From the NCBI RefSeq assembly GCF_000442255.1, contig NZ_KE557278.1, positions 206,742 to 270,741 on the forward strand: a stretch of DNA of 64,000 nucleotides, written 5' to 3'. Positions 1-8,741 of this stretch are shown piece by piece. Within the stretch, counting starts at the first letter, position 1, and each line of letters begins with the position of its first letter. Under the pieces are notes generated by a model. It had not been told where the DNA came from. It saw only the letters and a list, made by a program, of their open reading frames with translations, and made no database searches. Source of the stretch: Salipiger mucosus DSM 16094 (GTDB lineage Bacteria > Pseudomonadota > Alphaproteobacteria > Rhodobacterales > Rhodobacteraceae). A program made the translations under genes and the position numbers.

Positions 1-600
1 GTCGGAGCACTCGAGCGGCGGCTCGGTTGCCGTGAGCGGACCCGCGGGGATCAGGCGCTGGTCCGGAAGCCCGAGGCGCCGCAGCTGGCGCTGTGCGGCC
101 CGGTTCCGGGTGAAGGCGCGGTGAAAGAGGGCAAGCGTGGCCGGCGCGACATCCGGCATCCAGCCGGGCGCGGGCGTCGTCCAGGGCGCGTCGGAGGCAC
201 CCAGCAGTATCAGCCGCGTGCCGCTGTCATGCAGCTTGTGCAGCAGGGCAGGGCGCAGCGCCGTGCCGGTCCAGAGGCCGACCTCCGGGCGCCAGTGCGC
301 GGCGAAGGCCTCGGTCTCGGCCGCGGTCTCGGCGGGCAGGTCGGCCGCGATGACGTCCTCGTCGTCCTCGGCCGGCACGCAGGTCTCGCAGCAGGCCCCG
401 GTGGCGAGGATGGTGATCTCGCTGCGTTGGGCGCGCATCCGCGTGGCGATGGCGGCCAGCGCCCGGGCGTCGGTGGCATCGGCGGCATGCAGCCAGACCA
501 GCGGGCCGCGCGGGCGCGGGGGCGGTGCGGGTAGAGGCCGGGATGACCGGCTGCGGCCCAGCGCGAGATAGGCCGAGAGGGAGAAGGGCCGTCGCGCCAA
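1..600 (-). CDS. waaA: Kdo transferase-like glycosyltransferase, N-terminal part (partial)
   Basis: This is the first 200 codons of a leftward gene that runs off the window. Proteins of this type transfer 3-deoxy-manno-octulosonate from CMP-Kdo to the lipid A precursor at the inner membrane. The visible part looks like the Kdo transferase N-terminal domain: a beta-strand then helix around GPLVWLHAADATD, a second strand ITILATGA, and WRPEVGLW followed by LRPALL. The stretch that normally reads close to ESELWPN reads GTALRPALL here, so one conserved acidic residue seems absent. The TTG start is inferred: it lies 5 bases after the DUF4170 stop and no ATG is nearby. The neighbours (DUF4170, cysQ, pmbA) fit the usual Rhodobacterales Kdo transferase locus. 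The C-terminal donor domain is not visible, so the exact function is provisional. Confidence 0.6.
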   Translation of the reverse strand, partial: MARRPFSLSAYLALGRSRSSRPLPAPPPRPRGPLVWLHAADATDARALAAIATRMRAQRSEITILATGACCETCVPAEDDEDVIAADLPAETAAETEAFAAHWRPEVGLWTGTALRPALLHKLHDSGTRLILLGASDAPWTTPAPGWMPDVAPATLALFHRAFTRNRAAQRQLRRLGLPDQRLIPAGPLTATEPPLECSD

Positions 601-605
601 GGCGG

Positions 606-848
606 TCAGCCGAGTTCCTCGGTCGGCGAGGCTTCGGCCTCCTCGTCGCGCAGGCGGTGGATATGGGCGATGAAGTAGCGCATGTGCGCGTTGTCCACCG
701 TGCGCTGCGCCTCGGCCTTCCAGGCGTCGTGCGCACTCTGGTAGTCGGGGAACATGCCCACGATGTGGATGTCGTCGACGTTCTTGAATTCGGTCCGTTC
801 GGGGGTGACGAGCTCGCCGCCGAAGACGAGGTGAAGGCGTTGGGTCAT
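606..848 (-). CDS. DUF4170 domain protein
   Basis: An 80-residue soluble protein of unknown function that matches the DUF4170 family: an N-terminal strand with MTQRLHLVFGGEL, then VDDIHIVGMFPDY, a helix with AHDAWKAEAQRTVDNA, and MRYFIAHIHRL. An AAAGGAG ribosome binding site lies 6 bases before the ATG. The gene sits between cysQ (upstream, 141 bases away) and the Kdo transferase-like gene, whose start follows within 6 bases. This arrangement suggests co-transcription with lipopolysaccharide core genes. No catalytic motif is visible and no function can be assigned beyond the family. Confidence 0.85.
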   Translation of the reverse strand: MTQRLHLVFGGELVTPERTEFKNVDDIHIVGMFPDYQSAHDAWKAEAQRTVDNAHMRYFIAHIHRLRDEEAEASPTEELG

Positions 849-989
849 TGCCGGCTCCTTTCACGCGCTTGTGTGCCGCAAACTACGGGCTGGACGGGGC
901 GCGTCAAGCCACGCGCGATGGCTGCCCCGGGCGCCGGGCGCTTTCCAAAAACGCGTGCAAATCCTCTAAAGGAGATTTGGTTACCGTCC

Positions 990-1772
990 TCAGGTCTCGT
1001 GCGCCAGCCGGTCGATGATTTCCTCGTGCAGTGCCGGACCCGCCGCGATCATGCCGGCATGGCGCGGCATCGGTGCGTTGAACCGGATCGGCTGGCCCGC
1101 GCGGTCGGTCGCGAGACCGCCCGCCTCGGCCACGATCAGCGCTCCCGCGGCGATGTCCCACTCCCACGAGGGGCGGAGCGTGAGCATGGCATCATAGCGC
1201 CCCTCGGCCACCAGCCCCATGCGGTAGGCGATCGAGGGCCGGTGGCTGCGCTTCAACGCGGGGACCTCGCCGCGCCAGTGCTCGGGCGCCAGCGCGGGCC
1301 GGGTGGCCAGCACCTTGGCGGTCTCCAGCGCGCCGCCCGGCGTGACCGAGATGGGCGCGCCCTCGAGCCGGGCACCGTGGCCGGCCGCCGCGGTGTAGAG
1401 CTTGCCGCGCATCGGCAAGAAGATCACTGCCGCCGTCACCTCGCCGCCGCGCGCCACGGCCAGCGAATGCGCCCAGGTGTCCTCGCCCTCGATGAAACTG
1501 CGGGTGCCGTCGATGGGATCGACGATGAAGACATGCTCGGCCTCGAGCCGTGCCGCGTCGTCGGCGCTTTCCTCGCTCAGCCAGCCGTAGTCGGGCCGCG
1601 CCCCGCGCAGGATCTCCGACAGCACGGCGTCCACGGCCATGTCGGCATCGGTCACCGGGCTGCCGTCCGCTGCCTTGTGGCGGATGTTCAGGGCGCCGCC
1701 GATGTAGGTGGTCGCGACCTCGGCCGCCGCCTGCGCGGCCTCTTCGAGCAGGGCGAGATCACGTTCCGGCAA
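990..1772 (-). CDS. cysQ: inositol monophosphatase / 3'(2'),5'-bisphosphate nucleotidase family
   Basis: A 260-residue magnesium-dependent phosphatase of the inositol monophosphatase superfamily. The metal-binding motifs are intact: GWLSEES at about residues 63-69, VDPIDGTRSF at about 84-93, and WEWDIAAGALIVAEAGG near residue 205. The family hydrolyses PAP/PAPS (CysQ) or inositol phosphates. CysQ is favoured because of the length and because this place next to pmbA and the Kdo transferase is where Rhodobacterales genomes usually annotate it. Substrate cannot be fixed from sequence. The ATG lies inside the 3' end of pmbA with a 14-base overlap, so the two are probably translated from one message. 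Confidence 0.85.
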   Translation of the reverse strand: MPERDLALLEEAAQAAAEVATTYIGGALNIRHKAADGSPVTDADMAVDAVLSEILRGARPDYGWLSEESADDAARLEAEHVFIVDPIDGTRSFIEGEDTWAHSLAVARGGEVTAAVIFLPMRGKLYTAAAGHGARLEGAPISVTPGGALETAKVLATRPALAPEHWRGEVPALKRSHRPSIAYRMGLVAEGRYDAMLTLRPSWEWDIAAGALIVAEAGGLATDRAGQPIRFNAPMPRHAGMIAAGPALHEEIIDRLAHET

Positions 1773-3105
1773 GCGTGAGCCCCTCGATGCGCAGCGACGG
1801 CACGATGCGGCTCAGCCAGGGTCGCGCGTCGTTGGCCGGTGTCATGCCAAGCAGCATGTCGCGCAGGTTGCCCGCGAGCGTCACGCCCGAGACCGGCCCG
1901 GTGATCTCGCCGTTCTCGACCCAGAGCCCGGCCGCGCCGCGCGAGTAGTCGCCGGTGTTGGGGTTGATGGTCGAGCCGATCATCGAGGTCACGATCAGAC
2001 CGGTGCCCATCTCGGCGGCCAGCGCGTCGCGGCTCTGCGTGCCCTGCGTCAGCTCGAGGTTCCAGGCGCGCGGCGATGGCCCGGACGAAGGCCCGCGCGC
2101 GGCGTTCCCGGTCGGCTCCATGCCCAGCTTGCGCGCATTGGCGAGGTCGAGGGTAAAGCCCTTCAGCACGCCGTTCTCGACCACCGCGCGGCGCCGCGTC
2201 GGCAGGCCCTCGGCGTCGAAGGGGCGCGAGGCGGGCGCGCGCGCCCGGTGCGGATCCTCGATCAGCGACAGGCCCTCGGGCAGCACCTGCTCTCCCATCG
2301 CGTCGCGGAGCCAGGATGCACCACGCGCCACGGCCCCGCCGCTCGCGGCCGCCACGAGATGCCCGATCAGCGAGGCGGCGACGCGCTCGTCGAAGATCAC
2401 CGGGTAGGCGCCGGTGCGCGGGCGGCTCGGGTTCAGCCGTCCCAGCGCCCGTTGGGCGGCAGTGCGGCCGATTTCCTCGGCGCTCCTCAGATCGGACTGG
2501 AAGACGCGGCTGTCGCCGTCGTGATCGCGCTCCATGCCCAGTCCTTCGCCGGCGATGGCCACACAGGAGCGCCCGCGCGAGGTGCGCGCGTAGCCGCCCG
2601 AAAAGCCGTTGCTCGCCGAAAGATGCACCCGCTGAGCGCTGTAGCCGGCCGAGGCGGACTGCACCTGAGCGATGCCCTCGACCGCGAGCGCGGCCGCCTC
2701 GGCGGCGCGGGCATCGTCTTCCAGCGCGGCCGGCGCCGGTTCGGGCGCGGGATCGGCCATCTCGAGCGCCGCCGCATCCCAGTCGCGCGCGAGCTGCGCG
2801 GGGGCCGCGAGCCCGGCCCAGGGGTCCTCGGGCGCTTCGCGGGCCATGGCCACGGCCCGCTCCGCCATCGCGCTGATCGTCTCCGCCTTGGTGTCCGAAG
2901 CCGAGACAACCGCGCTGCGCTGCCCCACGAAGACCCGCAGGCCGATGTCGGTGCCCTCGGCCCGCTCGGCCTGTTCCAGCGCTCCCCCGCGCACGTCGAT
3001 CGAAAGCGAGGTGCCGTCCATCGCGATGGCATCGGCGCTGTCCGCGCCTGCCTTTGCGGCGGCGTCCAGCAGGGCATGGGTCAGGGTTTCGGGCGTCTGG
3101 GCCAT
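1759..3105 (-). CDS. pmbA: TldE/PmbA-family metallopeptidase subunit
   Basis: A 448-residue protein of the TldD/PmbA (U62) family. In enterobacteria TldD and TldE form a heterodimeric zinc protease that degrades unfolded peptides, matures microcin B17 and affects CcdA stability. TldE/PmbA is the subunit without the zinc site, and no HExxxH motif is visible here. Features include the N-terminal AGADSADAIAMDGTSLSID, the central SFDA-like SRPFDAEGLPT near residue 290, and a C-terminal block ending in LRIEGLTLAGT. Length is typical for PmbA (about 450). It overlaps cysQ by 14 bases. A TldD partner is not in this window. Confidence 0.88.
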   Translation of the reverse strand: MAQTPETLTHALLDAAAKAGADSADAIAMDGTSLSIDVRGGALEQAERAEGTDIGLRVFVGQRSAVVSASDTKAETISAMAERAVAMAREAPEDPWAGLAAPAQLARDWDAAALEMADPAPEPAPAALEDDARAAEAAALAVEGIAQVQSASAGYSAQRVHLSASNGFSGGYARTSRGRSCVAIAGEGLGMERDHDGDSRVFQSDLRSAEEIGRTAAQRALGRLNPSRPRTGAYPVIFDERVAASLIGHLVAAASGGAVARGASWLRDAMGEQVLPEGLSLIEDPHRARAPASRPFDAEGLPTRRRAVVENGVLKGFTLDLANARKLGMEPTGNAARGPSSGPSPRAWNLELTQGTQSRDALAAEMGTGLIVTSMIGSTINPNTGDYSRGAAGLWVENGEITGPVSGVTLAGNLRDMLLGMTPANDARPWLSRIVPSLRIEGLTLAGT

Positions 3106-3171
3106 GTCGTCTCCGGTTGCGGCGATGTCAGGGAGGTAGGCCGTGCCGCGTCGCGGCGCAAGGCCGGGGGC

Positions 3172-3915
3172 TCAGCCGGCGGGTTCGACGACGCCGACCA
3201 TGGGTCCCAGGTCGCGCCCGAAATCCGACCGGTTGATCCCGGGCGCATGCACGCGCGAGACGTTGCCGTCGAAGAACAGCGCATCGGGCAGGCCAAGCCC
3301 GTCGCGGAAGAGCCGGGCGAACTCGTGGAAGTTGACCGCGCTTTCCGAGATCGCGAAGACCGCCGTCGTCCCGTCCGCCGAGGTGCCCACGCCGTTGCGA
3401 ACATAGCGCGAGTCGCTGTCGGCCAGGAACCTCGGGTGCAGCTCGCCATCGATGACCAGCATCGGCCCGGACTGCGTGGCAAAGGCGCAGTCCGGCCGGT
3501 CGCGGATGAAATCCCGCGTCTCGATCACGTCGGCGCGCCCCTCGCGGATGCACAGCAGCCCGTTCGGGAGCAGCCCGAAATTCCCGGGCCCGGGGTTCGA
3601 GACCACGCCCATGACCTCGTTGCCCTGCTCGACGTAGTAGCCCACCGGCGCGCGGTCGGCGTGGTACATGCCGGCGTTCATGGCGAAGGCCAGCTGCTCG
3701 CCGGTTTCCCGCAGCGCCGCGTCGAGCGTGGCGAACTGGCCCCAGGGAGTGCCATCGCTGTCGTAGAGGAAGGTGCGCAGGTCCTCCTGCGCGGCATCCA
3801 CGGTGCAGAGCGTGTAGCGCGTGCCGTCGAACTCCCGTGCCTCGCAGGTGACGGCCCCGGCGGCGTCGGCGCCGAAGGTCAGGCCGACCGCGGCCAGCGC
3901 GACGAGGCGGCGCAT
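3172..3915 (-). CDS. secreted phosphodiester glycosidase (NAGPA-domain) protein
   Basis: A 247-residue protein with a Sec signal peptide (MRRLVALAAVGLTFGADA, cleavage likely after AGA) followed by a phosphodiester glycosidase / DUF2233 domain. Family landmarks are FAMNAGMYH, GNFGLLPNGLLC, SGPMLVIDG and FAISESAVNFHEFA. The family hydrolyses glycosidic phosphodiesters; the human member uncovers mannose 6-phosphate, while the bacterial substrates are mostly unknown. It should act in the periplasm. An in-frame ATG 11 codons upstream lies inside rbfA and would bury the signal peptide, so the start 4 bases after the rbfA stop is chosen. It is probably transcribed with rbfA. Confidence 0.8.
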   Translation of the reverse strand: MRRLVALAAVGLTFGADAAGAVTCEAREFDGTRYTLCTVDAAQEDLRTFLYDSDGTPWGQFATLDAALRETGEQLAFAMNAGMYHADRAPVGYYVEQGNEVMGVVSNPGPGNFGLLPNGLLCIREGRADVIETRDFIRDRPDCAFATQSGPMLVIDGELHPRFLADSDSRYVRNGVGTSADGTTAVFAISESAVNFHEFARLFRDGLGLPDALFFDGNVSRVHAPGINRSDFGRDLGPMVGVVEPAG

Positions 3916-3919
3916 CGCC

Positions 3920-4315
3920 TCAGTCCTCGACGTCGCGGCGCACCGCATCCTGGGAGAACAGCCGCCGCGTCTCGTCGAGCCGGTCGAAGGTCTCGTCGAG
4001 GCGGAAGCGCAGCTCGGGCGCGAACTTCAGCGTCAGTTCCTTCGAGACCGCGCGCCGCAGCTCGCTGCGGTTGCGATCGAGCAGCTCGAACATGTCGCCC
4101 TCGTGCTTGCCACCCAGCGGCACGACGTAGGCGGTCGCGACCTTGAGATCGGGCGAGACGCGCACCTCGCCGACGGTGATCGACAGGCGGTTCAGCTCCG
4201 GGTCATGGATGTCGCCCCGCAACAGCACGTCCGAAAGCGTGCGGCGGATGAGTTCGCCCACGCGAAGCTGACGCTGGCTCGGCCCCGGGCCGTCGGTGAA
4301 TCTGTTCTTGCCCAT
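3920..4315 (-). CDS. rbfA: 30S ribosome-binding factor A
   Basis: A 131-residue RbfA, the cold-shock protein that binds the pre-30S subunit near helix 1 of 16S rRNA and is needed for 5'-end maturation. The KH-like fold is recognisable in VGELIRRTLSDVLLR near the N-terminus, then LSITVGEVRVSPDLKVATAYV, the KELTLKFAPELRFRLDETF block, and an acidic tail. The length is normal for alphaproteobacteria. It often lies near infB or truB, but here it diverges from dapB, with 84 bases between the start codons. The phosphodiester glycosidase gene follows after 4 bases. Confidence 0.92.
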   Translation of the reverse strand: MGKNRFTDGPGPSQRQLRVGELIRRTLSDVLLRGDIHDPELNRLSITVGEVRVSPDLKVATAYVVPLGGKHEGDMFELLDRNRSELRRAVSKELTLKFAPELRFRLDETFDRLDETRRLFSQDAVRRDVED

Positions 4316-4399
4316 GCCGCAGACTTAAGGCCTGTGCGCCCCTTTGCCAAGCGGCGCGCCGCGCGCTAAGCAGGCTCCGACACAAAGCAGGAGAGCGCA

Positions 4400-5215
4400 A
4401 TGACCGAGAGGCCCGGAGTGGTGGTCACGGGGGTGTCGGGCCGCATGGGCCGGATGCTCGCGGGCGAGGTGATGAAAAGCGACCGCCTCGAACTGGTCGG
4501 CGCGCTCGAACGCGCGGGCCACGACTGGATCGGCCAGGACCTCGGCACGGCCATGGGTGGCGCGGAACTGGGCCTGACGGTCGAGGACGACGCGCTCGAG
4601 GCCTTTGCCCGCGCCCAGGCGGTGATCGACTTCACGGCGCCCGCCGCCACCGTCGAATTCGCCGATCTCGCCGCCCAGGCCCGGGCGGTCCACGTCATCG
4701 GCACGACCGGCCTCTCCGAGGAGGACCTGCACCGCATCCACGTCGCCGCGCGCCACGCGGTGATCGTGCGCGCCGGCAACATGAGCCTCGGCGTGAACCT
4801 GCTCACCCAGGTCACGCGGCAGGTCGCGGCGGCGCTCGATGCCGACTGGGACATCGAGATCATCGAATCACACCACAACCAGAAGGTCGACGCACCCTCG
4901 GGCACCGCGCTCATGCTGGGCGAGGCCGCCGCCGAGGGACGCGGCGTCAAGCTCGACGAGGTCTCCGACCGCGGCCGCGACGGCATCACCGGCAAGCGCG
5001 AGCCTGGCCACATCGGCTTTCACGCCATCCGCGGCGGCGACATCGTGGGCGAACACGAGGTGCTCTTCGCCACGGCGGGCGAGCGGATCAAGATCAGCCA
5101 TATCGCCTCCGACCGCGCACTCTTTGCCAGGGGTGCGCTGAAGGCCGCGCTCTGGGGGCAGGACCAGCGCCCGGGCGAATACGACATGCTCGACGTCCTC
5201 GGCCTCAAGGACTGA
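4400..5215 (+). CDS. dapB: 4-hydroxy-tetrahydrodipicolinate reductase
   Basis: A 271-residue DapB that reduces 4-hydroxy-tetrahydrodipicolinate with NAD(P)H in the diaminopimelate/lysine pathway. The N-terminal Rossmann loop is [12 protein letters not shown] (residues 9-20). The catalytic and substrate-binding segment [15 protein letters not shown] starts near residue 156 and contains the conserved His pair and Lys. Length matches the family. AGGAGAG lies just upstream of the ATG. It is transcribed away from rbfA. The next enzyme-level partner, dapA, is in this window at about 19 kb but far away, so the lysine genes are dispersed. Confidence 0.95.
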   Translation: MTERPGVVVTGVSGRMGRMLAGEVMKSDRLELVGALERAGHDWIGQDLGTAMGGAELGLTVEDDALEAFARAQAVIDFTAPAATVEFADLAAQARAVHVIGTTGLSEEDLHRIHVAARHAVIVRAGNMSLGVNLLTQVTRQVAAALDADWDIEIIESHHNQKVDAPSGTALMLGEAAAEGRGVKLDEVSDRGRDGITGKREPGHIGFHAIRGGDIVGEHEVLFATAGERIKISHIASDRALFARGALKAALWGQDQRPGEYDMLDVLGLKD

Positions 5216-5224
5216 CCGCCCCGC

Positions 5225-5289
5225 AGCATCTTCTGGCCGCAAATATCCCGGGAGAGTCGCGGCCTGCCGCGACCGGGGGCAGCGCCCCC
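5225..5289 (-). repeat. dispersed two-hairpin intergenic repeat, copy A
   Basis: Read on the minus strand, this copy has a G5C/GC5 hairpin, then the perfect palindrome GTCGCGGCAGGCCGCGAC, then the tail ATATTTGCGGCCAGAAGATG. It sits between the convergent ends of dapB and sdhAF4, where it could serve as a terminator. It is one of five clear copies in the window (the others start near 21236, 23971, 51070 and 58871). Just after it, GGTCCGGGCG...CGCCCGGACC on the plus strand forms a further strong hairpin. Confidence 0.8.
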
Positions 5290-5348
5290 GCCGGTCCGGG
5301 CGACGCCCGGACCGCAACTTTCTCAAGAGAACATTCTCGCGCCGCCGA

Positions 5349-5531
5349 TCAGAAATCGATGGCGAGGCCCTTTTTCTCCCAGTCGCCGTAGCGCGCCGGG
5401 TCGAGGCCGTCGCGGCCGCCCAGTTCCACGGGCCGCGCCGCCTCGGCCGCCTCCATTGCCTTGCGCCGCTCGGCCGCCTCGGCAAGGGCGCGCTGCGCGG
5501 CGGGGGGAAGCTCTTTGTCGGTGTCGCTCAT
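5349..5531 (-). CDS. DUF1674 / succinate dehydrogenase assembly factor 4 homologue
   Basis: A 60-residue protein with the DUF1674 (SDHAF4) signature at the C-terminus: LDPARYGDWEKKGLAIDF. In mitochondria the family binds flavinated SdhA and helps assemble complex II; alphaproteobacterial members are presumed equivalents. The N-terminal half is Ala/Glu-rich and probably helical. The gene diverges from rsmB, with 70 bases between the starts, and converges on dapB. A succinate dehydrogenase operon is not in this window. Confidence 0.85.
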   Translation of the reverse strand: MSDTDKELPPAAQRALAEAAERRKAMEAAEAARPVELGGRDGLDPARYGDWEKKGLAIDF

Positions 5532-5601
5532 GTGCGGTTCCTTCCTCGCGTGCCCCTTGATATACGCCCGCGCATCCCGCCCTCAACCCCCGGAGACCGC
5601 C

Positions 5602-6864
5602 ATGCCACAGCCCACCACCGCCCGCGCGCAGGCCGTGGCCCTTCTCGGGCAGGTCCTGGGGCAGGGACGGCTGATGTCCGAGGCCATGACCGGCCCCGCC
5701 TGGGAGCGCCTCGCGCCGCCCGACCGGGCCGCCGCGCAGCGGCTCGCGACCGAGGTGCTGCGCAACCTCGACCGCTGCGACCGCGTGCTGCGGCCGCACC
5801 TGCGCAAGGCGCCGCCGGCACTGGTGCGCAACGTGCTTCGGCTGGGCACATGGGAACTCTGCACCGGCGGCGCGGCGCATGGAGTCGTGAACGAGTGCGT
5901 CCAGATCGTTTCCGCCGACCGCCGCGCCAACAGCATGAAGGGCCTCGTCAATGCCGTTTTGCGCCGCGTGGCCGAGGAGGGGCCCGCGCAATGGGCCAAG
6001 CTGCGCGTGCCGCGCCTGCCGCGCTGGCTGCGCGACCCGCTGTCGGCCGCCTGGGGGCGCGAGGCCGTCACCGCCATGGAGGCCGCGCATCTCGCGGGAG
6101 CACCGCTCGACCTGACGGCGCGCAGCGATCCTCAGGCGCTCGCCGCACGGCTCGAGGGCGAGCTTTTGCCCACGGGCTCGGTCCGGCTGCAGGAGGCAGG
6201 ACAGGTCTCGGCCCTGCCGGGCTATGCCGAGGGCGACTGGTGGGTGCAGGACGCCGCCGCCGCGATGCCGGCGCGGCTGCTTGGCGAGGTGACGGGCCTG
6301 CGCGTGCTCGACCTCTGCGCCGCTCCGGGCGGCAAGACGCTGCAGCTTGCCGCCGCGGGCGCCAGGGTCACCGCGCTCGACATCTCCGATGCGCGCCTCG
6401 CGCGGCTGCGGCAGAACCTCGAGCGCACGGGGCTCTCGGCAGAGATCGTGACCGGCGACGCGCTGGAGCATACCGGCAACTACGACGTGATCCTGCTCGA
6501 CGCGCCCTGTTCCGCCACCGGCACGATCCGCCGTCACCCCGACCTGCCGCACGCCCGGCAGGGCGAGGGCATCTCGGAACTCATCGAGCTTCAGGCGGCC
6601 ATGATCGATCACGCCCTCGGTCTGCTCGCCCCCGGCGGGAGGCTCGTCTTCTGCACCTGCTCGCTCATTCCCGACGAGGGCGAGTGCCAGGTCGAGGAGG
6701 CGCTGGCGCGTCACCCGGGCCTCGCGGTGCAACAGCCCGGGGCGGACTGGATCGAGCCCCACTGGCGCAGCGAGGAGGGCGGCTTGCGCCTGCGGCCCGA
6801 TTTCTGGGCGGAGCGCGGCGGAATGGACGGGTTTTACATGGCCGTGCTCGTCAAACCGGCCTGA
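5602..6864 (+). CDS. rsmB: 16S rRNA (cytosine-C5) methyltransferase, RsmB/NOP family
   Basis: A 420-residue SAM-dependent m5C methyltransferase. It has an N-terminal NusB-like RNA-binding domain (about residues 1-130), an NOP linker, and a Rossmann methyltransferase domain. The SAM loop is DLCAAPGGK at 237-245. The two cysteines that mark m5C RNA enzymes are in DAPCSATGT (Cys303) and CTCSLIPDEGE (Cys353). The C-terminus GGMDGFYMAVL is typical. The E. coli homologue modifies C967 of 16S rRNA. The start was placed at the ATG preceded by CGGAGA rather than at longer in-frame starts that run into sdhAF4. A heparinase-like gene and purH follow in the same direction. Confidence 0.9.
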   Translation: MPQPTTARAQAVALLGQVLGQGRLMSEAMTGPAWERLAPPDRAAAQRLATEVLRNLDRCDRVLRPHLRKAPPALVRNVLRLGTWELCTGGAAHGVVNECVQIVSADRRANSMKGLVNAVLRRVAEEGPAQWAKLRVPRLPRWLRDPLSAAWGREAVTAMEAAHLAGAPLDLTARSDPQALAARLEGELLPTGSVRLQEAGQVSALPGYAEGDWWVQDAAAAMPARLLGEVTGLRVLDLCAAPGGKTLQLAAAGARVTALDISDARLARLRQNLERTGLSAEIVTGDALEHTGNYDVILLDAPCSATGTIRRHPDLPHARQGEGISELIELQAAMIDHALGLLAPGGRLVFCTCSLIPDEGECQVEEALARHPGLAVQQPGADWIEPHWRSEEGGLRLRPDFWAERGGMDGFYMAVLVKPA

Positions 6865-6971
6865 GACACGCCGCGCCCGGCATTCCAAGGTGACTCGGGC
6901 CCGCACGCGCGGTATCGTGCCGCAAAGGCTTTACAACGCGCCGGATGCGAACCGGGCGAGAGGCAGAGCGG

Positions 6972-8720
6972 ATGTCGGAACGGGTCACATGGCCGGCCGC
7001 GGCGACGCGGTGTCTCAATCGCGTGCACGCGCGGCTGGCGGCGCGCGCGCGTCCCGTCACCGCCTTCGTCTCGCAGCCCGAACCTCGCTCGACCGGCTCG
7101 GTCGCGCGGGGGCGCCAGCTTTGCGCCGGTAACCTCATGTTCGCCGGGCATCTCGTCGAGGCGCCCGATGTCATGATCTGGGACATCGACCCGCCCTCGG
7201 CCACATGGGAGGCCGAGATCCACGGCTTCGGCTGGCTCGACGACCTCGCCGCCGTGGGGGATGCCCCGGCGCGCGCCCTGGCGCAGCGCTGGCTCTGGGG
7301 TTGGATCGAGCGACACGGCGCCGGTCGCGGCCGCGGCTGGGTGCCCGAACTGGCCGGACGCCGCCTGATCCGCTGGATTCATCACGCCATTTTCCTGCTG
7401 CGCGGTATCGACCGCGACCGCTCGGATGCCTTCTACCGCGCGCTCGGCGCGCAGACGCTGTTCCTCGCGCGCCGCGGCGCGGCGGCCCCGCCCGGCTTGC
7501 CGCGCTTCGAGGCCCTGACCGGGCTCATCTACGCCAGCCTCTCGCTGCAGGGCATGGAGCGCCTGACCGCCCCTGGCGAAGGCGCGCTCGAGGCGGAGTG
7601 CACCCGGCAGGTAGACGCGCAGGGCGGCATCCCGACGCGCAACCCCGAGGAACTGCTCGAGGTCTTCACTCTGCTGACCTGGACTGCCGCCGCGCTCGAA
7701 GAGGCGGGGCACGAGTGCGGCCCGGAACTGCAGAAGGCCATGGCGCGCATCGCCCCGACGCTGCGCCGCCTGCGTCACGCCGACGGCGCGCTCGCGCGGT
7801 TCCAGGGCGGCGGGCGCGGGCTCGAGGGGCGGCTCGACCAGGCACTTGCCGTCGCCGGCGTGAAGCGGCGCCCCTCCGAGGGGCTCGCCATGGGCTATGC
7901 CAGGCTGGCCGCCGGGCGCACGACCGTCCTGATCGACGCCGCTTCGCCGCCGGAGGGGCGGGCCTCGATCGATGCCCATGCCTCCACGCTCGCCTTCGAA
8001 CTGACCTCGGGCCGGCGCCCGCTGATCGTGAGTTGCGGCTCGGGCGCCACCTTCGGCGAGGACTGGCGCCGCGCGGGTCGCGCCACGCCCAGTCATTCGA
8101 CGCTCTGCCTCGACGGCTACTCCAGCGCCCGTCTCGGCCCGCCGACCTGGATCGGCGGCGTGGAGCACGAACTGCTCGAGGATCTGCCGCACAGGGTGCC
8201 GGTGGAACTGACGACCACCGCGACCGGCCAGCGCTTCGAGGGCGGGCACGACGGGTTCGTGTCGACCCACGGGCTGACCCATGCCCGCACGCTGGAACTG
8301 GCGCAGGACGGGCGTGGCCTCTCGGGCGAGGACGTGCTCGTCACGCTGACCGAGGCCGACAAGCGGCTCTTCGACCGGCGGCTGGATTCGGTCCGTCTTT
8401 CGGGGCTGCCCTGGCAGATCCGCTTCCACCTGCACCCCGAGGTCGAGGCCGAGATCGACATGGGCGGGTCGGCGGTGTCGCTGTCGCTGCGATCGGGCGA
8501 GGTCTGGGTCTTCCGCTGCGATGCGGAGCCCGACCTGACGGTCGAGCCCTCGGTCTACCTCGAAAAGGGACGGCTGCGGCCACGCGCCGCCAAACAGGTC
8601 GTTTTATCCGGTCGCGCGATGGAGTATGCGACGCGCATCCGCTGGAGCCTGGCCAAGGCGCAGGACACCGCCGTCGCGGTGCGAGACGTCGAGCCGGCCG
8701 AGGTAGAACTGACCGATTGA
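6972..8720 (+). CDS. heparinase II/III family protein
   Basis: A 582-residue protein of the heparinase II/III superfamily. The N-terminal part should form an alpha/alpha toroid (repeated helices between about residues 60 and 260, including RLIRWIHHAIFLLRGIDRD). The C-terminal part is a beta-sandwich with GYARLAAGRTTVLIDA, LAFELTSGRRPLIVSCG and HSTLCLDG. Family members are polysaccharide lyases, but no signal peptide is visible, which is odd for an exo-polysaccharide enzyme, and the substrate is unknown. An in-frame ATG 27 bases upstream is possible; the chosen ATG has AGAGGCAGAG ahead of it. The gene sits between rsmB and purH, a placement common in this order. Confidence 0.82.
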   Translation: MSERVTWPAAATRCLNRVHARLAARARPVTAFVSQPEPRSTGSVARGRQLCAGNLMFAGHLVEAPDVMIWDIDPPSATWEAEIHGFGWLDDLAAVGDAPARALAQRWLWGWIERHGAGRGRGWVPELAGRRLIRWIHHAIFLLRGIDRDRSDAFYRALGAQTLFLARRGAAAPPGLPRFEALTGLIYASLSLQGMERLTAPGEGALEAECTRQVDAQGGIPTRNPEELLEVFTLLTWTAAALEEAGHECGPELQKAMARIAPTLRRLRHADGALARFQGGGRGLEGRLDQALAVAGVKRRPSEGLAMGYARLAAGRTTVLIDAASPPEGRASIDAHASTLAFELTSGRRPLIVSCGSGATFGEDWRRAGRATPSHSTLCLDGYSSARLGPPTWIGGVEHELLEDLPHRVPVELTTTATGQRFEGGHDGFVSTHGLTHARTLELAQDGRGLSGEDVLVTLTEADKRLFDRRLDSVRLSGLPWQIRFHLHPEVEAEIDMGGSAVSLSLRSGEVWVFRCDAEPDLTVEPSVYLEKGRLRPRAAKQVVLSGRAMEYATRIRWSLAKAQDTAVAVRDVEPAEVELTD

Positions 8721-8741
8721 ACCATCCGGGACCCGAACCTC

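Noticed and set aside
1708..4146. A long plus-strand open frame opposite pmbA and the phosphodiester glycosidase gene
   Set aside because: It is antisense to well-supported genes, rich in Arg/Gly/His and shows no domain. Long antisense frames are expected at this GC content.
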